Shown: piece after piece, positions 10,656 to 21,539 of the stretch
Layout: the number at the start of each line of letters is the position of its first letter
Position numbering within the stretch: the first letter of the stretch is position 1
Source of the DNA: Macrostomum hystrix
Lineage: Eukaryota; Platyhelminthes; Macrostomidae
Direction of reading: 5' to 3'
NCBI GenBank assembly: GCA_950097015.1
Contig: CATNEN010000003.1
Span: 5,937,501 to 6,001,500 of the forward strand
Length of the DNA stretch: 64,000 nucleotides
Notes under the pieces: generated by a model
Database searches by the model: none
The model's input: only the letters and a program-made list of their open reading frames with translations
Told to the model about the DNA's origin: nothing
Position numbers and translations under genes: made by a program

Positions 10656-11398
10656 ATTTAGGGGAATTGATTCAATGAGGTTACTGAGTATTGGCTCGAT
10701 TGACAATTCGTTTGAAAGTATAGACCAAAACATTTGCGAATCAATTTAGCGATATCGACGTCAGTCTTAAGTAAAAAAGGAAATATTTTTTCCTTATTTC
10801 GACGTTGATGTGGTTGTGAAGCTAGGCTAAATTTGTTAAAGCCGGCACCAATAAACCAATACGAGTGTTAGTTGAGCGTTTAGTAAAATTAGCTTTTAGA
10901 CTTTGTTTAGTCTCATCTGCGCATTTTACGTTAAGCCTCGTTGACGTGAATTTCACAAAAAGTTTCTAAAGCCTTTTGTAAGCTTTGGCTTTGCCATGGA
11001 TTTGAACAAACGGATTCGCCGTCAAGACAAATCAAGTGTTTACACTGCCTGACAATGAGATTTCGTTGCCGATCTCAGCTCATACGTAACCAGCAAAAGT
11101 AAGTTACACATTACGAGGCTTACGTTCATTATACAAGTAACTAGGGCTTCCTTCATGTTACTATTATCAATTCAACAAATAAAAGCTAATCATTGCAATT
11201 CTACATTTTCATGTCACAGGCTAGGTGTAGCGAGTTTTAAAGGTACATTATCACAGAAAAGACACTTAAAGGTGTTGTAAAGTGATTGTGAGAAATTAAA
11301 AGATGTAAATATTAGGCTAACATGCAAACATGGCGTGTTTTTTTACAATTCTTTCATTTTAAGACTTCATATTTCAAATATTATCATAAAACCGATAG
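10656..11398. other. Intergenic, nothing recognised
   Basis: AT-rich sequence between the hAT element and the stop codon of DEG/ENaC copy 3. No feature beyond the right target duplication. Confidence 0.5.
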
Positions 11399-13021
11399 CT
11401 AGATTTTGCCCAACTCAAAGCTTTCACCTGGTTTCACATTAATTTGTTTCATGTTGTACCTGCAGCAGAGTAGAATGAGGTCATGCAGGAATTGTATCAG
11501 CTCACATGTTGTGAGAACTGACATGCCCAGGTAGATGCCCAGAATTCCTCCAACGTCGGCCACGAAGCTCTCGAAGCTGTAGGCCCGGGTGAAGATGATT
11601 CTGTCGGACATTGGCTTCTTGACCGAGACCTCTAGCTGCAACATGTTGGCTTGTAGATAGTCAGACAGCTCCTGGCTGTAGTTAGCGTTGGCCGAGATGC
11701 GTTCCAGGTACTTCAGAGCAGGGCTTGACTTGGCAGGAATTTCTGAGGGAAGGAATAAGCTTTCTAAATCATTGAGAATGCTATCAACAGGCCACGTATT
11801 CGCCACTGTGCTAGACGTATACATGCGGTCGATGCACGGACGCGAGTTCTTGCAGCGCATCAGTGGCTCATCAATCGCGTAGAAGTTTCTGTACTTTAGG
11901 TAGGCAGCAATGTCCTGCATGCTACCCCAGCCGCTGCTCAGGTTGAACAGCAGTCGATCAGCTGGTGGCCACGGCTGCGGCAGATACCCCAGTGAAGCGT
12001 TCAGCAAGAGCCTGAATTGAGCTTGCATCTCCCTGTCGTAACAATGAGCATAGTCGTAGGTCACTGTATATGCAGAGTTGTCATACGGATTCACCATTTG
12101 GACGCTTGGCGGACTCTCGATGCATTGTGTGGAGTCCTCAGTGTGCATCTGTTCCTTCATCTCCAGCTCAATGCCATATGAGCGGCCTCCCTCGAGGATG
12201 ACAATTTCATCAAAATCGCTTGGATAGTGTCCCGGTCTTGTGATATAGATCCTCAGATTTGAGATTCGGACCTTTGATTGAAGATCTAGCCTGTCCAAAG
12301 TCCAGAATGGCGCTGTGACGTTCCCCAAGATATTCGCGATCGGTGGCAATTTGACGGGGCCCATTTTAGCGAATGGACTGTCAATCATCGCGATTACAAA
12401 CAAGGAGTCTCTCGGGCCCATTAGCTGCGTGCCTTCTTTTAAAACACTTTTCAACGATATATTAAAGCATCTGAGATGCTTTGGGTGGTAGAATGGAGTT
12501 GCGTCAATGAAGCCCAGGCCGATATTAAGTCCATTCGTTCTCACAAAAGTAGCGAATAATATTGATTGATTTTCAGTGCGGCCCATCTCATCCACCAGAC
12601 GGCGGTATGGCATTGAGTTCATTTGCAAATCAGGCGCATCATGTTTCATTGCTTCACATTTGTCTGACGTCAATTGGCTGCACCAGTTCTCTGTTGCCGC
12701 ACCAATGTCTCGCTTGATCTTGTTGAAACTAGCAATGAACTCTTCGCTCACCTCCAAGTGTCGACTGCCTGACATCGGATTGCTATAACAAACGAACAGA
12801 TCCGGGTACTCGAACGGAACTGCGTCAGCCCGGAGATTGGTCGTCACGTCGTTCGATTGGAGGCGGTTGATGAAGCCGATCAGCTGCCTGATGAACAGGC
12901 CACAGCAGATCAACCATGCCAGTAGCCACAGCACTTTCGTGTACACTCGCTTCTCGTTGACGACACGTGCTAGAGCGTGGGCGTTTGTTTTCTGCAGAGC
13001 CTGTGAGACTAGGTCGCTCAT
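11399..13021 (-). CDS. DEG/ENaC family sodium channel, copy 3
   Basis: An intact intronless 540-residue channel subunit. It has the shared N-terminus (KTNAHALARVVNEKR), TM1 (WLLAWLICCGLFIRQLIGF), the post-TM1 block FEYPDLFVCYSNPMSGSRH, a cysteine-bearing ectodomain and the C-terminal filter/TM2 block GGILGIYLGMSVLTTCELIQF, with the filter triplet as GMS. The gating His-Gly motif is His-Ala. In the copy-conserved sequence SYTVTYDYAHCYDREM it departs from copies 1, 2 and 4 (Tyr-Gly-His to Tyr-Ala-His). About 75 bp around 12078-12152 are almost identical to copy 1 while flanking codons diverge, which suggests sequence exchange between the genes. The ATG at 13021 is the only start that keeps the shared N-terminus. 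Confidence 0.92.
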   Translation of the reverse strand: MSDLVSQALQKTNAHALARVVNEKRVYTKVLWLLAWLICCGLFIRQLIGFINRLQSNDVTTNLRADAVPFEYPDLFVCYSNPMSGSRHLEVSEEFIASFNKIKRDIGAATENWCSQLTSDKCEAMKHDAPDLQMNSMPYRRLVDEMGRTENQSILFATFVRTNGLNIGLGFIDATPFYHPKHLRCFNISLKSVLKEGTQLMGPRDSLFVIAMIDSPFAKMGPVKLPPIANILGNVTAPFWTLDRLDLQSKVRISNLRIYITRPGHYPSDFDEIVILEGGRSYGIELEMKEQMHTEDSTQCIESPPSVQMVNPYDNSAYTVTYDYAHCYDREMQAQFRLLLNASLGYLPQPWPPADRLLFNLSSGWGSMQDIAAYLKYRNFYAIDEPLMRCKNSRPCIDRMYTSSTVANTWPVDSILNDLESLFLPSEIPAKSSPALKYLERISANANYSQELSDYLQANMLQLEVSVKKPMSDRIIFTRAYSFESFVADVGGILGIYLGMSVLTTCELIQFLHDLILLCCRYNMKQINVKPGESFELGKI

Positions 13022-13569
13022 ATCTTGCAGTTTGGAGCGGTTTAGTTCAGTCTCGTTAGCAAAGAATCACTGAATCTCTCAATGATCTCCTGCCTAATAT
13101 TGCTGATGAGATGGCTGCTTGAGTTGGCGCTGGACACGACTGATTTTCGTATTATTCTTTTTGATTGTTGACTCAGTAAAGCAGTTACAAATTGCTGACT
13201 TAAACACGAGCATAGACGCATTAAAACTCCTTGGAACCTTCACTGTTTGAGTAGGCCTGTTTGTCCTGCTGTCATTGGTCATTGGGGGCAGTACTATGTC
13301 CAAACCAAAATTACATTCAGCTATGCCTAATAAAACATTGTGGATCCAGTTTAGTTGTTTGATTAGAGTCGTTCTACTCGCAGTGTGATTTTGTCCAATA
13401 AAAGCTGTGCCAGGACATTAAACATAATATTTCTCATCTGAGAGTTAGCGTGCTGCCTTCAGGTAAATTGTTTGCACTTTGCTTCACTGTCTGAAGCACC
13501 AACTATAAGGATAGAACTCAGACTGTATTTTTTAGCTAGCACTACTATTTAGCTTTTCTGCAAATTCGC
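13022..13569. other. Intergenic, 5' flank of DEG/ENaC copy 3
   Basis: AT-rich non-coding sequence. A 69-codon minus-strand open frame is present but has no recognisable motif. Confidence 0.5.
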
Positions 13570-14115
13570 AATTCTTCGAAAGTTTCTAAAATGGCAGTGC
13601 AATTTTCGGTTTTTGGTCGAGACCATCCGGCTGTACAAAGCCGAGATCTGGACGCTGATGTACTCGCTCGAACAGCAATTAACGTCGGCCTGCTGCGCGC
13701 CGCCTTGAATGTTAGCGAGGCCGGGAGCTCCATCAACTCCTGGGAGCCATTGAGAGCTCGGAAACGGTCGCCCGTCGGTCGCGTCGATGACAAGCTGGTG
13801 CTTTTTACTAGAATTATTCTTCTGTTCAGCACACTTGGAACCCGCACGAAGCCGACGGAGCAGCCCAGCAACGTCAGCGTCAGGCAGCGTCAGGCGCTTT
13901 GCCAGTGTCAGGCACCAGGCTTTGGTCAATGTGGTTGCGAGCCTTTGTAGGGCCTTGCTCCGGGCCGCCAGGAGGTGCTGCTGCTAAAGATGCAGGCAAC
14001 CAACCTGCCCGACCAGGTCCGAACTCGATGCTTCATTGACTGCGTGCTAGCTGACGCTGGCGCCCCGAACTCTGCCCGCTGTGCTTCCTACGTTCGCTCG
14101 CCCTGTGCCGTTTTT
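13570..14115. other. GC-rich block, possible retroelement or gene relic
   Basis: This block is clearly richer in G and C than its flanks and is open in several frames on both strands. One plus-strand frame, starting near 13950, reads PGRQEVLLLKMQATNLPDQV and then RTRCFIDCVLADAG before a stop near 14118. This vaguely resembles a retrotransposon capsid segment, but I cannot confirm it. A minus-strand frame reads LAKRLTLPDADVAGLLRRL. The solo LTR 0.6 kb downstream makes a transposon remnant possible. I do not assign a function or a strand. Confidence 0.3.
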
Positions 14116-14743
14116 TCTTGACAACTTGCATTTTCATTGTTGATTATTGACTTGGCAGTCCTATGAGAAAATTCGCATTTTTAGCTTTTGCTGTTGAAAT
14201 TTATGCGTCCCTTGCTGTAATTAGTTATATTGGAGCAAATATTGCCTTGCTTTAAATACATACTGAGGTCTAGCTTTTGTGCTAGACCATGGCTGAAACG
14301 ATTGCATTTTCGTTATCACTTGATGATGATAACTCCATGGCTTTGGTTCTCGATGCTAATAGTAGAGAATTACTTTAAATGAGTCAAATTAGTCGTCATA
14401 ATGAAGGTAGGAACAGTTTTGTAGCTGCTTCAGGGTATGAATTCAACTGAATATGTCCGTAACAATAATTAACAGCCTGATCAGTAACCTAAAGTTTACC
14501 AGACTCGATCCTAATTCAATATTTGATACTGAGCCAATGCTTGAGATGGTATTCACTCCCTCAATAGAGCGGCATTACCTAGGATGTGTACATAGCCTTA
14601 GTGATTTGGTGATGAACTAATGGCTAGGTATACTGTCAACCAGAACAAATAGTCAAATTAGTGCTTTTCTCATTAATGTGGGACTCAACACTTTTTGAAC
14701 ACACCTTTTTTACATTGATAATCTAATATATTTTTATAAGTAG

Positions 14744-15394
14744 TGTGACGTTGTCACTTGTTGGAAGCGCCCCTATGAATTTAATCTACGCGTTAATTTA
14801 TGTAGCTAATTTACATGCGTACTAACTTGGGCCGTTTAACAAATGTCATTTAACTATCACCAACTTCTGCGGTTTCGTATAATTATTTAAAATTGTTAGA
14901 GTACTACTGTAAGTAGACGTCAATGTACATCGCGCCACCCTAGCTTATTTTCTACGCGCGTTCAATGTTAACTACCCCGGCAAATGAGCGTGCGAGCTCT
15001 TTCTGGCTAGATTTATCGATCGCTCTGTTTATCCTGCGGGCGAGTTTATTTAACTAGGGTTCCTGAGCCCGCTCGCGCCTCACTTCGCTCGCTGACTTCT
15101 CTTCTCTTCGCTCTCTCCCTTCTCTTCTCTCGCTCGCTGTCTTCTCTTCTCTCCGTGCCGCCCCTTCTCGTCCCGGCCGCTGTTAATTGCACTGTTATTC
15201 GTCATATCAATTTCGTCTTCACTACTAGTTATTGTCACCATTGAGCTCCTACCCCTGACCGAATCATTGCTTGTCGTAAGTCCCAGTGCGAATAAACGAG
15301 ATCAATCTAAAGTGCTACCGCTACACCGATTACGAGAATTCTAACTAAAATTGGGATTGAGTTCGACGACTCTGTTGCCAGTTATTTCGTCACA
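14744..15394 (+). mobile_element. Solo LTR of an LTR retrotransposon
   Basis: The 651-bp segment starts TGTGACG and ends CGTCACA (7-bp inverted termini with the canonical TG...CA). It is flanked by the 4-bp direct repeat GTAG (14740-14743 and 15395-15398). A polyadenylation signal (AATAAA in GCGAATAAACGAG) lies near 15291. A CT-rich U5/R-like stretch with TCTCTTCTCTTCGC-type runs occupies 15095-15160. No second LTR and no gag or pol lies beside it, so it is best explained as a recombined solo LTR. A 4-bp duplication fits Ty3/Gypsy-type integrases among others. The plus orientation is inferred from the AATAAA. Confidence 0.85.
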
Positions 15395-15398
15395 GTAG

Positions 15399-16123
15399 CT
15401 AAAGTAAATGTACTCGTACATTAAATATGTACGAGTATTAAGTGCCTAAAAATAATCTAAGGCACTTAGAAAGTGCTAGTCTAAGGCTCATCAACTCATT
15501 ATGATTGATTTAATACTTAATTTTTGTTTTTGTCACCTTAAAATTGCAACCTGATCGACAGGGCTCTCTCAAGTTAGTGGTCTTAGCTGCATGACAGCCT
15601 CTGACAGTATTTTTCTTCTAGCTCGTATTTTACCTATTTTATACTTCGTGTGTAATGACGGGGCTCGCCCCCACCTATTTCAGAATAGCGCCTGAATCAG
15701 AAATCAGATTCGACTTCGGTTTAACAATCCCTTTTCCTCCTCTCCCTCCTCTCATTTTTAACGACGTGAGTCACACACCGGAAGTTTGGCTTGAAATGTT
15801 TATTGAGAGAAAAATATAATTAGGTAAAAAGTATAAATTAATCATTTCTTTATTAAGCTAAGACAGTCAAATGTAAAGTTACTAATTTTTAGATTTCACT
15901 TTATACACTAGACATGAAAGTCAATCTTGTAGAGCATTTATAAAAATATAAATTAGACGGTAACTACCTAGGACATGCACAAAAAACTGTCGGATTTACG
16001 CTGTTATTAAAAGAATAATTCAAGAAAACAAAATAATTAGCTACATCTTACTTGATCGCAAAACTGAGATAAAACATAAAAACTCTTTCCATAGGAAGCA
16101 ATAAGAGCTCAGGAGTTGAAAAT
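15399..16123. other. Intergenic, nothing recognised
   Basis: AT-rich sequence downstream of DEG/ENaC copy 4. It should hold that gene's 3' UTR, but no AATAAA stands out on the minus strand close to the stop. Confidence 0.5.
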
Positions 16124-17794
16124 CTATATCGGACTAATGGCTACCATACTATTAACACCCGTGTCATTCTCTTTGTCCTTCAAATCTGGGCCTGGGTAGT
16201 CGTCATTTCCCTCGGTCTTATTGAAGCAAACCAAAATTAGGTCGTGCAGAAACTGAAGCAGCTCGCAGGCTGTGAGAACCGACATGCCCAGGTATATTCC
16301 AAGAATGCCTCCAACGTCGGCTACGAAGCTCTCGAAACTGTAAGCTCTGGTAAAAGTGACGCGATCAGCCATCGACTTCTTCACTGAAATTTCCAGTTGC
16401 AGTAGGTTGGCTCGAAGGTACTCCCTCAGCTCCTGACTGTAGTTTTTGCTTGCCGAAATGCGTTCTAGGTACTTCAGCGCTGTACTTGACCTTTTGGACA
16501 GGCTCTGTGGAAAGATAAGACTGCCTTCAACCTCTTCCATAATGCTCTCAACTGGCCATTCAGTACTGCGAATACTTGAGCTGTAGCTCCGTTCGGAGCA
16601 CAAACGGGACCTTGAGCAGCGCTCCAATGGTTCCTCTAAGCTCAACTCATTTTTATTCTCCAAGTAGTTTCTCATATCCTGTGTGCTACCCCAACTACTG
16701 CTCACGTTGAACAGCTGTCGATCAGCTGGTGGCCACGGCTGCGGCAGGTACCCAAGCGAGATGTTCAACACGCGCTTAAACTGATCTTGCATTGCCCTGT
16801 GATAGCAATGGCCATAATCGTAAGCCACCGAGTATGCTGAATTGTCATACGGATTCACCATTTGTACTCTCGGGTGACTTTCGATACATCGAGTGGAGTC
16901 TTCAGTGTGAACCTGCTCGTTCATCTCAAGCTCAATGTTGTATGAGCGGCCACTCTCGAGAACCAGAATCTCATCAAACTCACTTGGATAGTGTCCTGGC
17001 CTCGTGATATAGACTCTCATATTCGAACTGCGGACCTTCGATGATAAACTAGCTCTGTCCAAAGCCCAGAATGGTGCTGTGACATTCCCGTACATGCTGC
17101 TGATCGCAGGTAAGATAGGGCGACCCATTCTGCTGTCCGGTGCGTCAATCATGGCCCGAACAAAGAAGATATCCTCAGGTCCAGTGAACCGCATGGCCTC
17201 TCTCTGTGTTTCGTTTAGTGAGATATTGAAGCAGCGTAGATGCTTTGGGTGGTAGAACGGCTTCGATTCAATCTCCATGTGAAAATATCCAAGCCCATTG
17301 CTTCTCGCCAGCAGCGAATGTATAATCGACTGTTCGCGGGTGTGTCCCATTTCATCCACGAGACTACGATACGGCAGGGAGTTTAGCCGTAGCTCTGCCT
17401 CGTCCTCCACAATCAACTCGCAGTAGTCGTTGGGCAGCTGATGGCACCATCTTCTTGTTGCTTCGTCCGCCTTTCGAATCGTCTCGTTCACCATCGTCTT
17501 GAACTCTTCGCTCACCTCCAAGTGTCGACTGCCTGACATCGGATTGTCGAAGCAAAAGAACAGATCAGGGTACTCAAACGGAACTGCGTCCGCCCGGAGA
17601 TTGGTAGTCACGTCGTTCGCTTGGAGACGGTTGATGAAGCCGATCAGCTGCCTGATGAACAGGCCGCAGCAGATCAGCCATGCCAGCAGCCACAGCACCC
17701 TCGTGTACACTCGCTTCTCATTGACCAGACGTGCCAGAGCGTGAGCATTGGTTTTTTCAAGGGCCTGCTTGACCAGCTCGCTTTCGCTTTTCAT
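16124..17794 (-). CDS. DEG/ENaC family sodium channel, copy 4
   Basis: An intact intronless 556-residue channel subunit, the longest of the near-identical group because of a 20-residue acidic C-terminal extension (GNDDYPGPDLKDKEND) in the cytosol. The N-terminus KTNAHALARLVNEKRVYTRV, TM1, FEYPDLFFCFDNPMSGSRH and the filter/TM2 block GGILGIYLGMSVLTACELLQF with triplet GMS are all present. The gating motif is again His-Ala. The ectodomain keeps GYLPQPWPPADRQLFN and NPYDNSAYSVAYDYGHCYH. The ATG at 17794 lies at the position shared with the other copies. Regulation cannot be read from the flanks. Confidence 0.92.
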   Translation of the reverse strand: MKSESELVKQALEKTNAHALARLVNEKRVYTRVLWLLAWLICCGLFIRQLIGFINRLQANDVTTNLRADAVPFEYPDLFFCFDNPMSGSRHLEVSEEFKTMVNETIRKADEATRRWCHQLPNDYCELIVEDEAELRLNSLPYRSLVDEMGHTREQSIIHSLLARSNGLGYFHMEIESKPFYHPKHLRCFNISLNETQREAMRFTGPEDIFFVRAMIDAPDSRMGRPILPAISSMYGNVTAPFWALDRASLSSKVRSSNMRVYITRPGHYPSEFDEILVLESGRSYNIELEMNEQVHTEDSTRCIESHPRVQMVNPYDNSAYSVAYDYGHCYHRAMQDQFKRVLNISLGYLPQPWPPADRQLFNVSSSWGSTQDMRNYLENKNELSLEEPLERCSRSRLCSERSYSSSIRSTEWPVESIMEEVEGSLIFPQSLSKRSSTALKYLERISASKNYSQELREYLRANLLQLEISVKKSMADRVTFTRAYSFESFVADVGGILGIYLGMSVLTACELLQFLHDLILVCFNKTEGNDDYPGPDLKDKENDTGVNSMVAISPI

Positions 17795-18465
17795 ATTTTG
17801 CAGATTCTTGAACTCGCTGACTTGCTAATTATAAATTAGCATGCCAATGTATGTCAGGATTTTCTTGATTGCTTGATTAAGCGTTTTCCTTCGTTTCTGA
17901 TCTGAATGTTCATTTAGTAGTTAATGTAACTGGTTGATGCTAGCTGGTCCTTATCAGGCTTCTATTGCTATAGGAATGAGATAACGCGAGTTCTCGTCCT
18001 TACATATTCCAGTCCGTACTTTCGGGGAATTGAACAAAGTAGCGATCTTGTGCACAACTGACTTTGACGCTCTGATTGCACCCACCTGTCTGTCAAATAG
18101 TTGGTCGTCATTTGCGATTCTTGGCAAACTTTTCTAGTGCTATCTAATCTTAAAGACATTTTTGTGTTTACCAAGATTGGTATGCTTTTTTCTATAAAGA
18201 GAAATAGATATGACACCTAAGCCAGTTGTGACTGTATTAAGAAATAAGTGGGGGTTTGAGAATAATTATTGAAGAAAAAATAGAAATACTTTGCTTGCAT
18301 TGCTAAAGGCATTATTTTTTCTGAAGAAAACATTCTAGGGTGATAAACATTAGAACATAAAAAATAGTTTTATCTGCACTTTTAGAATAACTAGTACAGT
18401 AACAATGGTCTACTGCCATTATGGGAATAAAAGCCACCAGTTTCATCCTTTTTAATAAGTTTTTT
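17795..18465. other. Intergenic, 5' flank of DEG/ENaC copy 4
   Basis: AT-rich non-coding sequence; no exon or RNA gene that I can support. Confidence 0.5.
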
Positions 18466-18469
18466 CGAT

Positions 18470-18826
18470 CTCAGTCATCGATACCAATCATCGGTACCAG
18501 TCATCGGTACCAGTCATCGGTACCAGTCATCGGTACCAGTCATCGGTACCAGTCATCGGTACCAGTCATCGGAACCAATCATCGGTACCAGTCATCGGTA
18601 CCAGTCATCGGTACCAGTTATCGATACCAGTCATCGGTACCAGTCATCGGTACCAGTCATCGGTACCAGTCATCGGTACCAGTCATCGGTACCAGTCATC
18701 AGAACCAATCATCGGTACCAGTCATCGGTACCAGTCATCGGTACCAGTCATCGATACCAGTCATCAGTACCAGTCATCGGTACCAGTCATCAGTACCAGT
18801 CATCGGTACCAGTCATCGATACCACT
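18470..18826. repeat. 13-bp minisatellite
   Basis: About 27 units of TCATCGGTACCAG, with variants TCATCGATACCAG and TCATCAGTACCAG. Each unit holds the palindrome GGTACC. A 135-residue open frame across it is an artefact. Confidence 0.97.
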
Positions 18827-18829
18827 AAA

Positions 18830-19326
18830 CTTGCTAAATTTTACCAGCTGTTAATCAGTTTTTCAATACTTAGTTCAACAATAATAAATAGTAAGAAATG
18901 GTTCTATATTGGTAGCTACAATTTTTTTTGTAAAGTTCACAAATTTGCTCGCAACAACGAAAGCACTACTTAACAACACTAATTAATGTTTATTTAAGCA
19001 GTCCTTGCGTTATGGCTGTGTTAGCGTTAAAAACTTATATTAAAAAATCAATGCTCAGACTATGAAATAAGCAAATAGCAAGTCACCCACCAGGTAGGTC
19101 TTGTCTTTTCTCTATACTCGTATACACGCGCGATAGAAACAAAGCATTGTTTAATTGACTTACAGTATGAAATTTCGAGTAAAATCTTGGTTTTGGGTTT
19201 CTGTTTCTTGCAGGTAAAATTTCGTATGGTAGCAGCAAGGTCACTTGTCACACTAATAAAAAATCAAGAGTTTGGAGAATACTTTTTATATTTTATAACA
19301 CCGACAAGAATGAAATATTTTCTTGC
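18830..19326. other. Intergenic, nothing recognised
   Basis: AT-rich sequence between the 13-bp array and the relic DEG/ENaC copy 5. No supported feature. Confidence 0.5.
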
Positions 19327-20035
19327 CTAGCCTGCCTTGCCTAGTCCACTTTCTAAACTATTTCCAATGTTTGTTTCATTACTACCCGACTTTCTATTTA
19401 CCTCAGACCTTGACAAGCACAGCAGAATGAGGTCGTGAAAAAACGGAACCAGTTCACACATTGTGAGAACCGACATGCCCAGGTAGACGCCCAGAATTCC
19501 TCCAACGTCGGCCACGAAGCTCTCGAAGCTGTAGGCTCGCGTGAAGATGATTCTGTCGGGCATTGGCTTCTTCAAAAATATCTCTAGCTCCAGCATGTTT
19601 GCCTGCAGATAGTCCGACTGTTCCTGGCTCAAATTTCCGTTTGCCGGAAAGCCTTGCAGGTATTTCAAGGCTTTCGCTGCTGGGGAAAGATCTGTCAGGG
19701 AAATGAGAGCGCCTTCTAGCTCATCAGCAATGCTTTCTGGTGGCCAAGCTAGCTGTGCTCCAAATTGAGGTTGAGTACATTCGCTCAGTGCAAGTACGCT
19801 TGGTGCTACACTTTGTCCTTGGTTCTTCTATACTCAACTGAGAGCGAATATCAATGTAGTTTGTTATGGCCTGAATGTACAAGACGTCATCATGCCCAGC
19901 GAATCTCACAATGCCATGCCATGCCAGCAGCCACAACACTTTCGTGTACACTCGCTTCTCATTGACCAGACGTGCCAGGGCGTGAGCATTGGTTTTCAGC
20001 AGAGCCTGTGAAACTAACTCGCTCTTTTTGTCCAT
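19327..20035 (-). pseudogene. DEG/ENaC copy 5, internally deleted relic
   Basis: The N-terminus (MDKKSELVSQALLKTNAHAL at 20035, through KVLWLLAWH) is fused directly to the late ectodomain (about YIQAITNYIDIRSQLSIEEP). The deletion removes the rest of TM1 and roughly 330-350 residues. A frameshift follows near 19745, between CSTKRTCTERMYSTS and PPESIADELEGAL. The 3' part still reads through YSFESFVADVGG and the TM2 block GGILGVYLGMSVLTMCELV. Without TM1 and most of the ectodomain it cannot form a normal subunit. The intact copies 3 and 4 are the closest relatives by eye. Confidence 0.88.
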
Positions 20036-21535
20036 TCAATTTGTTTTCTAATTGTATAATTGAAAAACTGTACCTGCGACTGATCCTATTTGAAAATGAG
20101 TTGGTTCACTATAAAACAGTATATTTTTCACTATATAAGCACGTTTACCCTTGCTTGATTGTGGTTCTTAGCAAATTATGCTTATAGCCCGCTATTAGTG
20201 TTTACAGTACTCCGTGTGTTTGCCTAGCAACTAATTATAAGACTTTTCCCTGAATAGTTTAGAGAAGAGTGCTAGAGTTTACTGAGCTGTGCTTAGAACG
20301 TAATGCCTGTATGACATTTGCTATGCTTGTAGTATTAGCCATCTATTCAATTTTTCGCATTTCACCTGGATTGCTGTCCAGGTGCAGTGATTACTCTCAT
20401 GCCTCTAATGCCTTTTCAGTCAGGAAATAAAGGTATTGTCATAAAACGGTATAAGGTCTCTCAGTCCACAGTTTGAATTCCACTGTGATTATTTGGTACT
20501 TTATTTCCGCGCGAAGTACATTGTAACCAATTCTTGCATGCTGAAGTGAGGTGCTTCATAGTGGCGCTAGTCTCCTCTTCATGCGCTTGTCAAACTTTCA
20601 TTTCCTATTTATATACGAGTACATCCGGTTACACATATGAAGATTAATTGTTGGAATTATTAAGTACTTCAGTACGTGCTGCAGGACAAAATAATTGTGC
20701 ACTTGATAATTTAAACTTGATAATCAACATCGAAGGTTGACCCTAATGGTAAAAATGTTATGAAGGTCGAGCTTTTTTTACATTAAGGCGCGAATTAAAA
20801 GTCTTATCGCAGCAGAAAATACAGATTTAGCAGACGTGGAGCGTTCAGCCCGTTGGTTGGTTGCAAATCAAAACCGATCTGTGGTGTTACGCAACTCAGT
20901 CCGCTTGTCAGCTCGGCTTCCGACCTCTGAGAGGCGAGAGAGAAAGAGAGGGACAGAAATGAATCGATCGATCGAAGCTTTTAGAAGGCCGCTCTCCTAC
21001 TGTGCAACTTCAATCAGGCTTGACTTGGCTCGGCTTGACTGAGGAAGTATCGGGGAAGGGAGAAGGAGAGGCGAGGAGCGACCCTCGACAAGGGGAAGGC
21101 GCGGGATGGGCGTGGGGTCTCGGGAGTGGGTAGAGTTTGGAAGCTCAGGGTCGGGTGCGTCATCTTTCCCCTGGTCTGACCCACCTCCAGCCCAACCTCC
21201 TGGAAGCCCCTATTTTGTTTGGCCAGCTGAGGATGATTCATTCTCTCCCTACAGCAAACTAAACACGAGCGAAAATTAATTTCATAAGTCTATCATCCCA
21301 AAAAAATCTCTTTCGTACAAAAAGCCATTCTTTGCGCGTCTAATTTAGTGTCACACACCAGCATCTGTGCCGGCACGACCCTTTCCTTACCCTGGCTGAT
21401 TCCTTTTAATTGTCAGTTTAGCCAACGTGGATAAATCTGCTTTGACTAACTGATCGGCTATGAGGTAAGTCAGAGCACAGTATTTATTTGTTTTTGTTGA
21501 AACATGTATGCAATCGTGATGCTTAAAATAATTCT
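20036..21535. other. Long intergenic stretch; possible undetected 5' exons of the TRP-like gene
   Basis: The first exon of the TRP-like gene at 22009 has no start codon, so upstream exons are expected on the plus strand, but I could not recognise any here. A purine-rich tract (GAGAGGCGAGAGAGAAAGAG) lies near 20930-20955, and a GC-richer segment at 20840-21200. The open frames there show no domain. Confidence 0.4.
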
Positions 21536-21539
21536 AGCT

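Noticed and set aside
9630..10656. Three overlapping Ser/Leu-rich frames of 201-335 residues
   Set aside because: They lie within the 16-bp array of the hAT element, show all-frame openness, and have no non-repetitive protein part.
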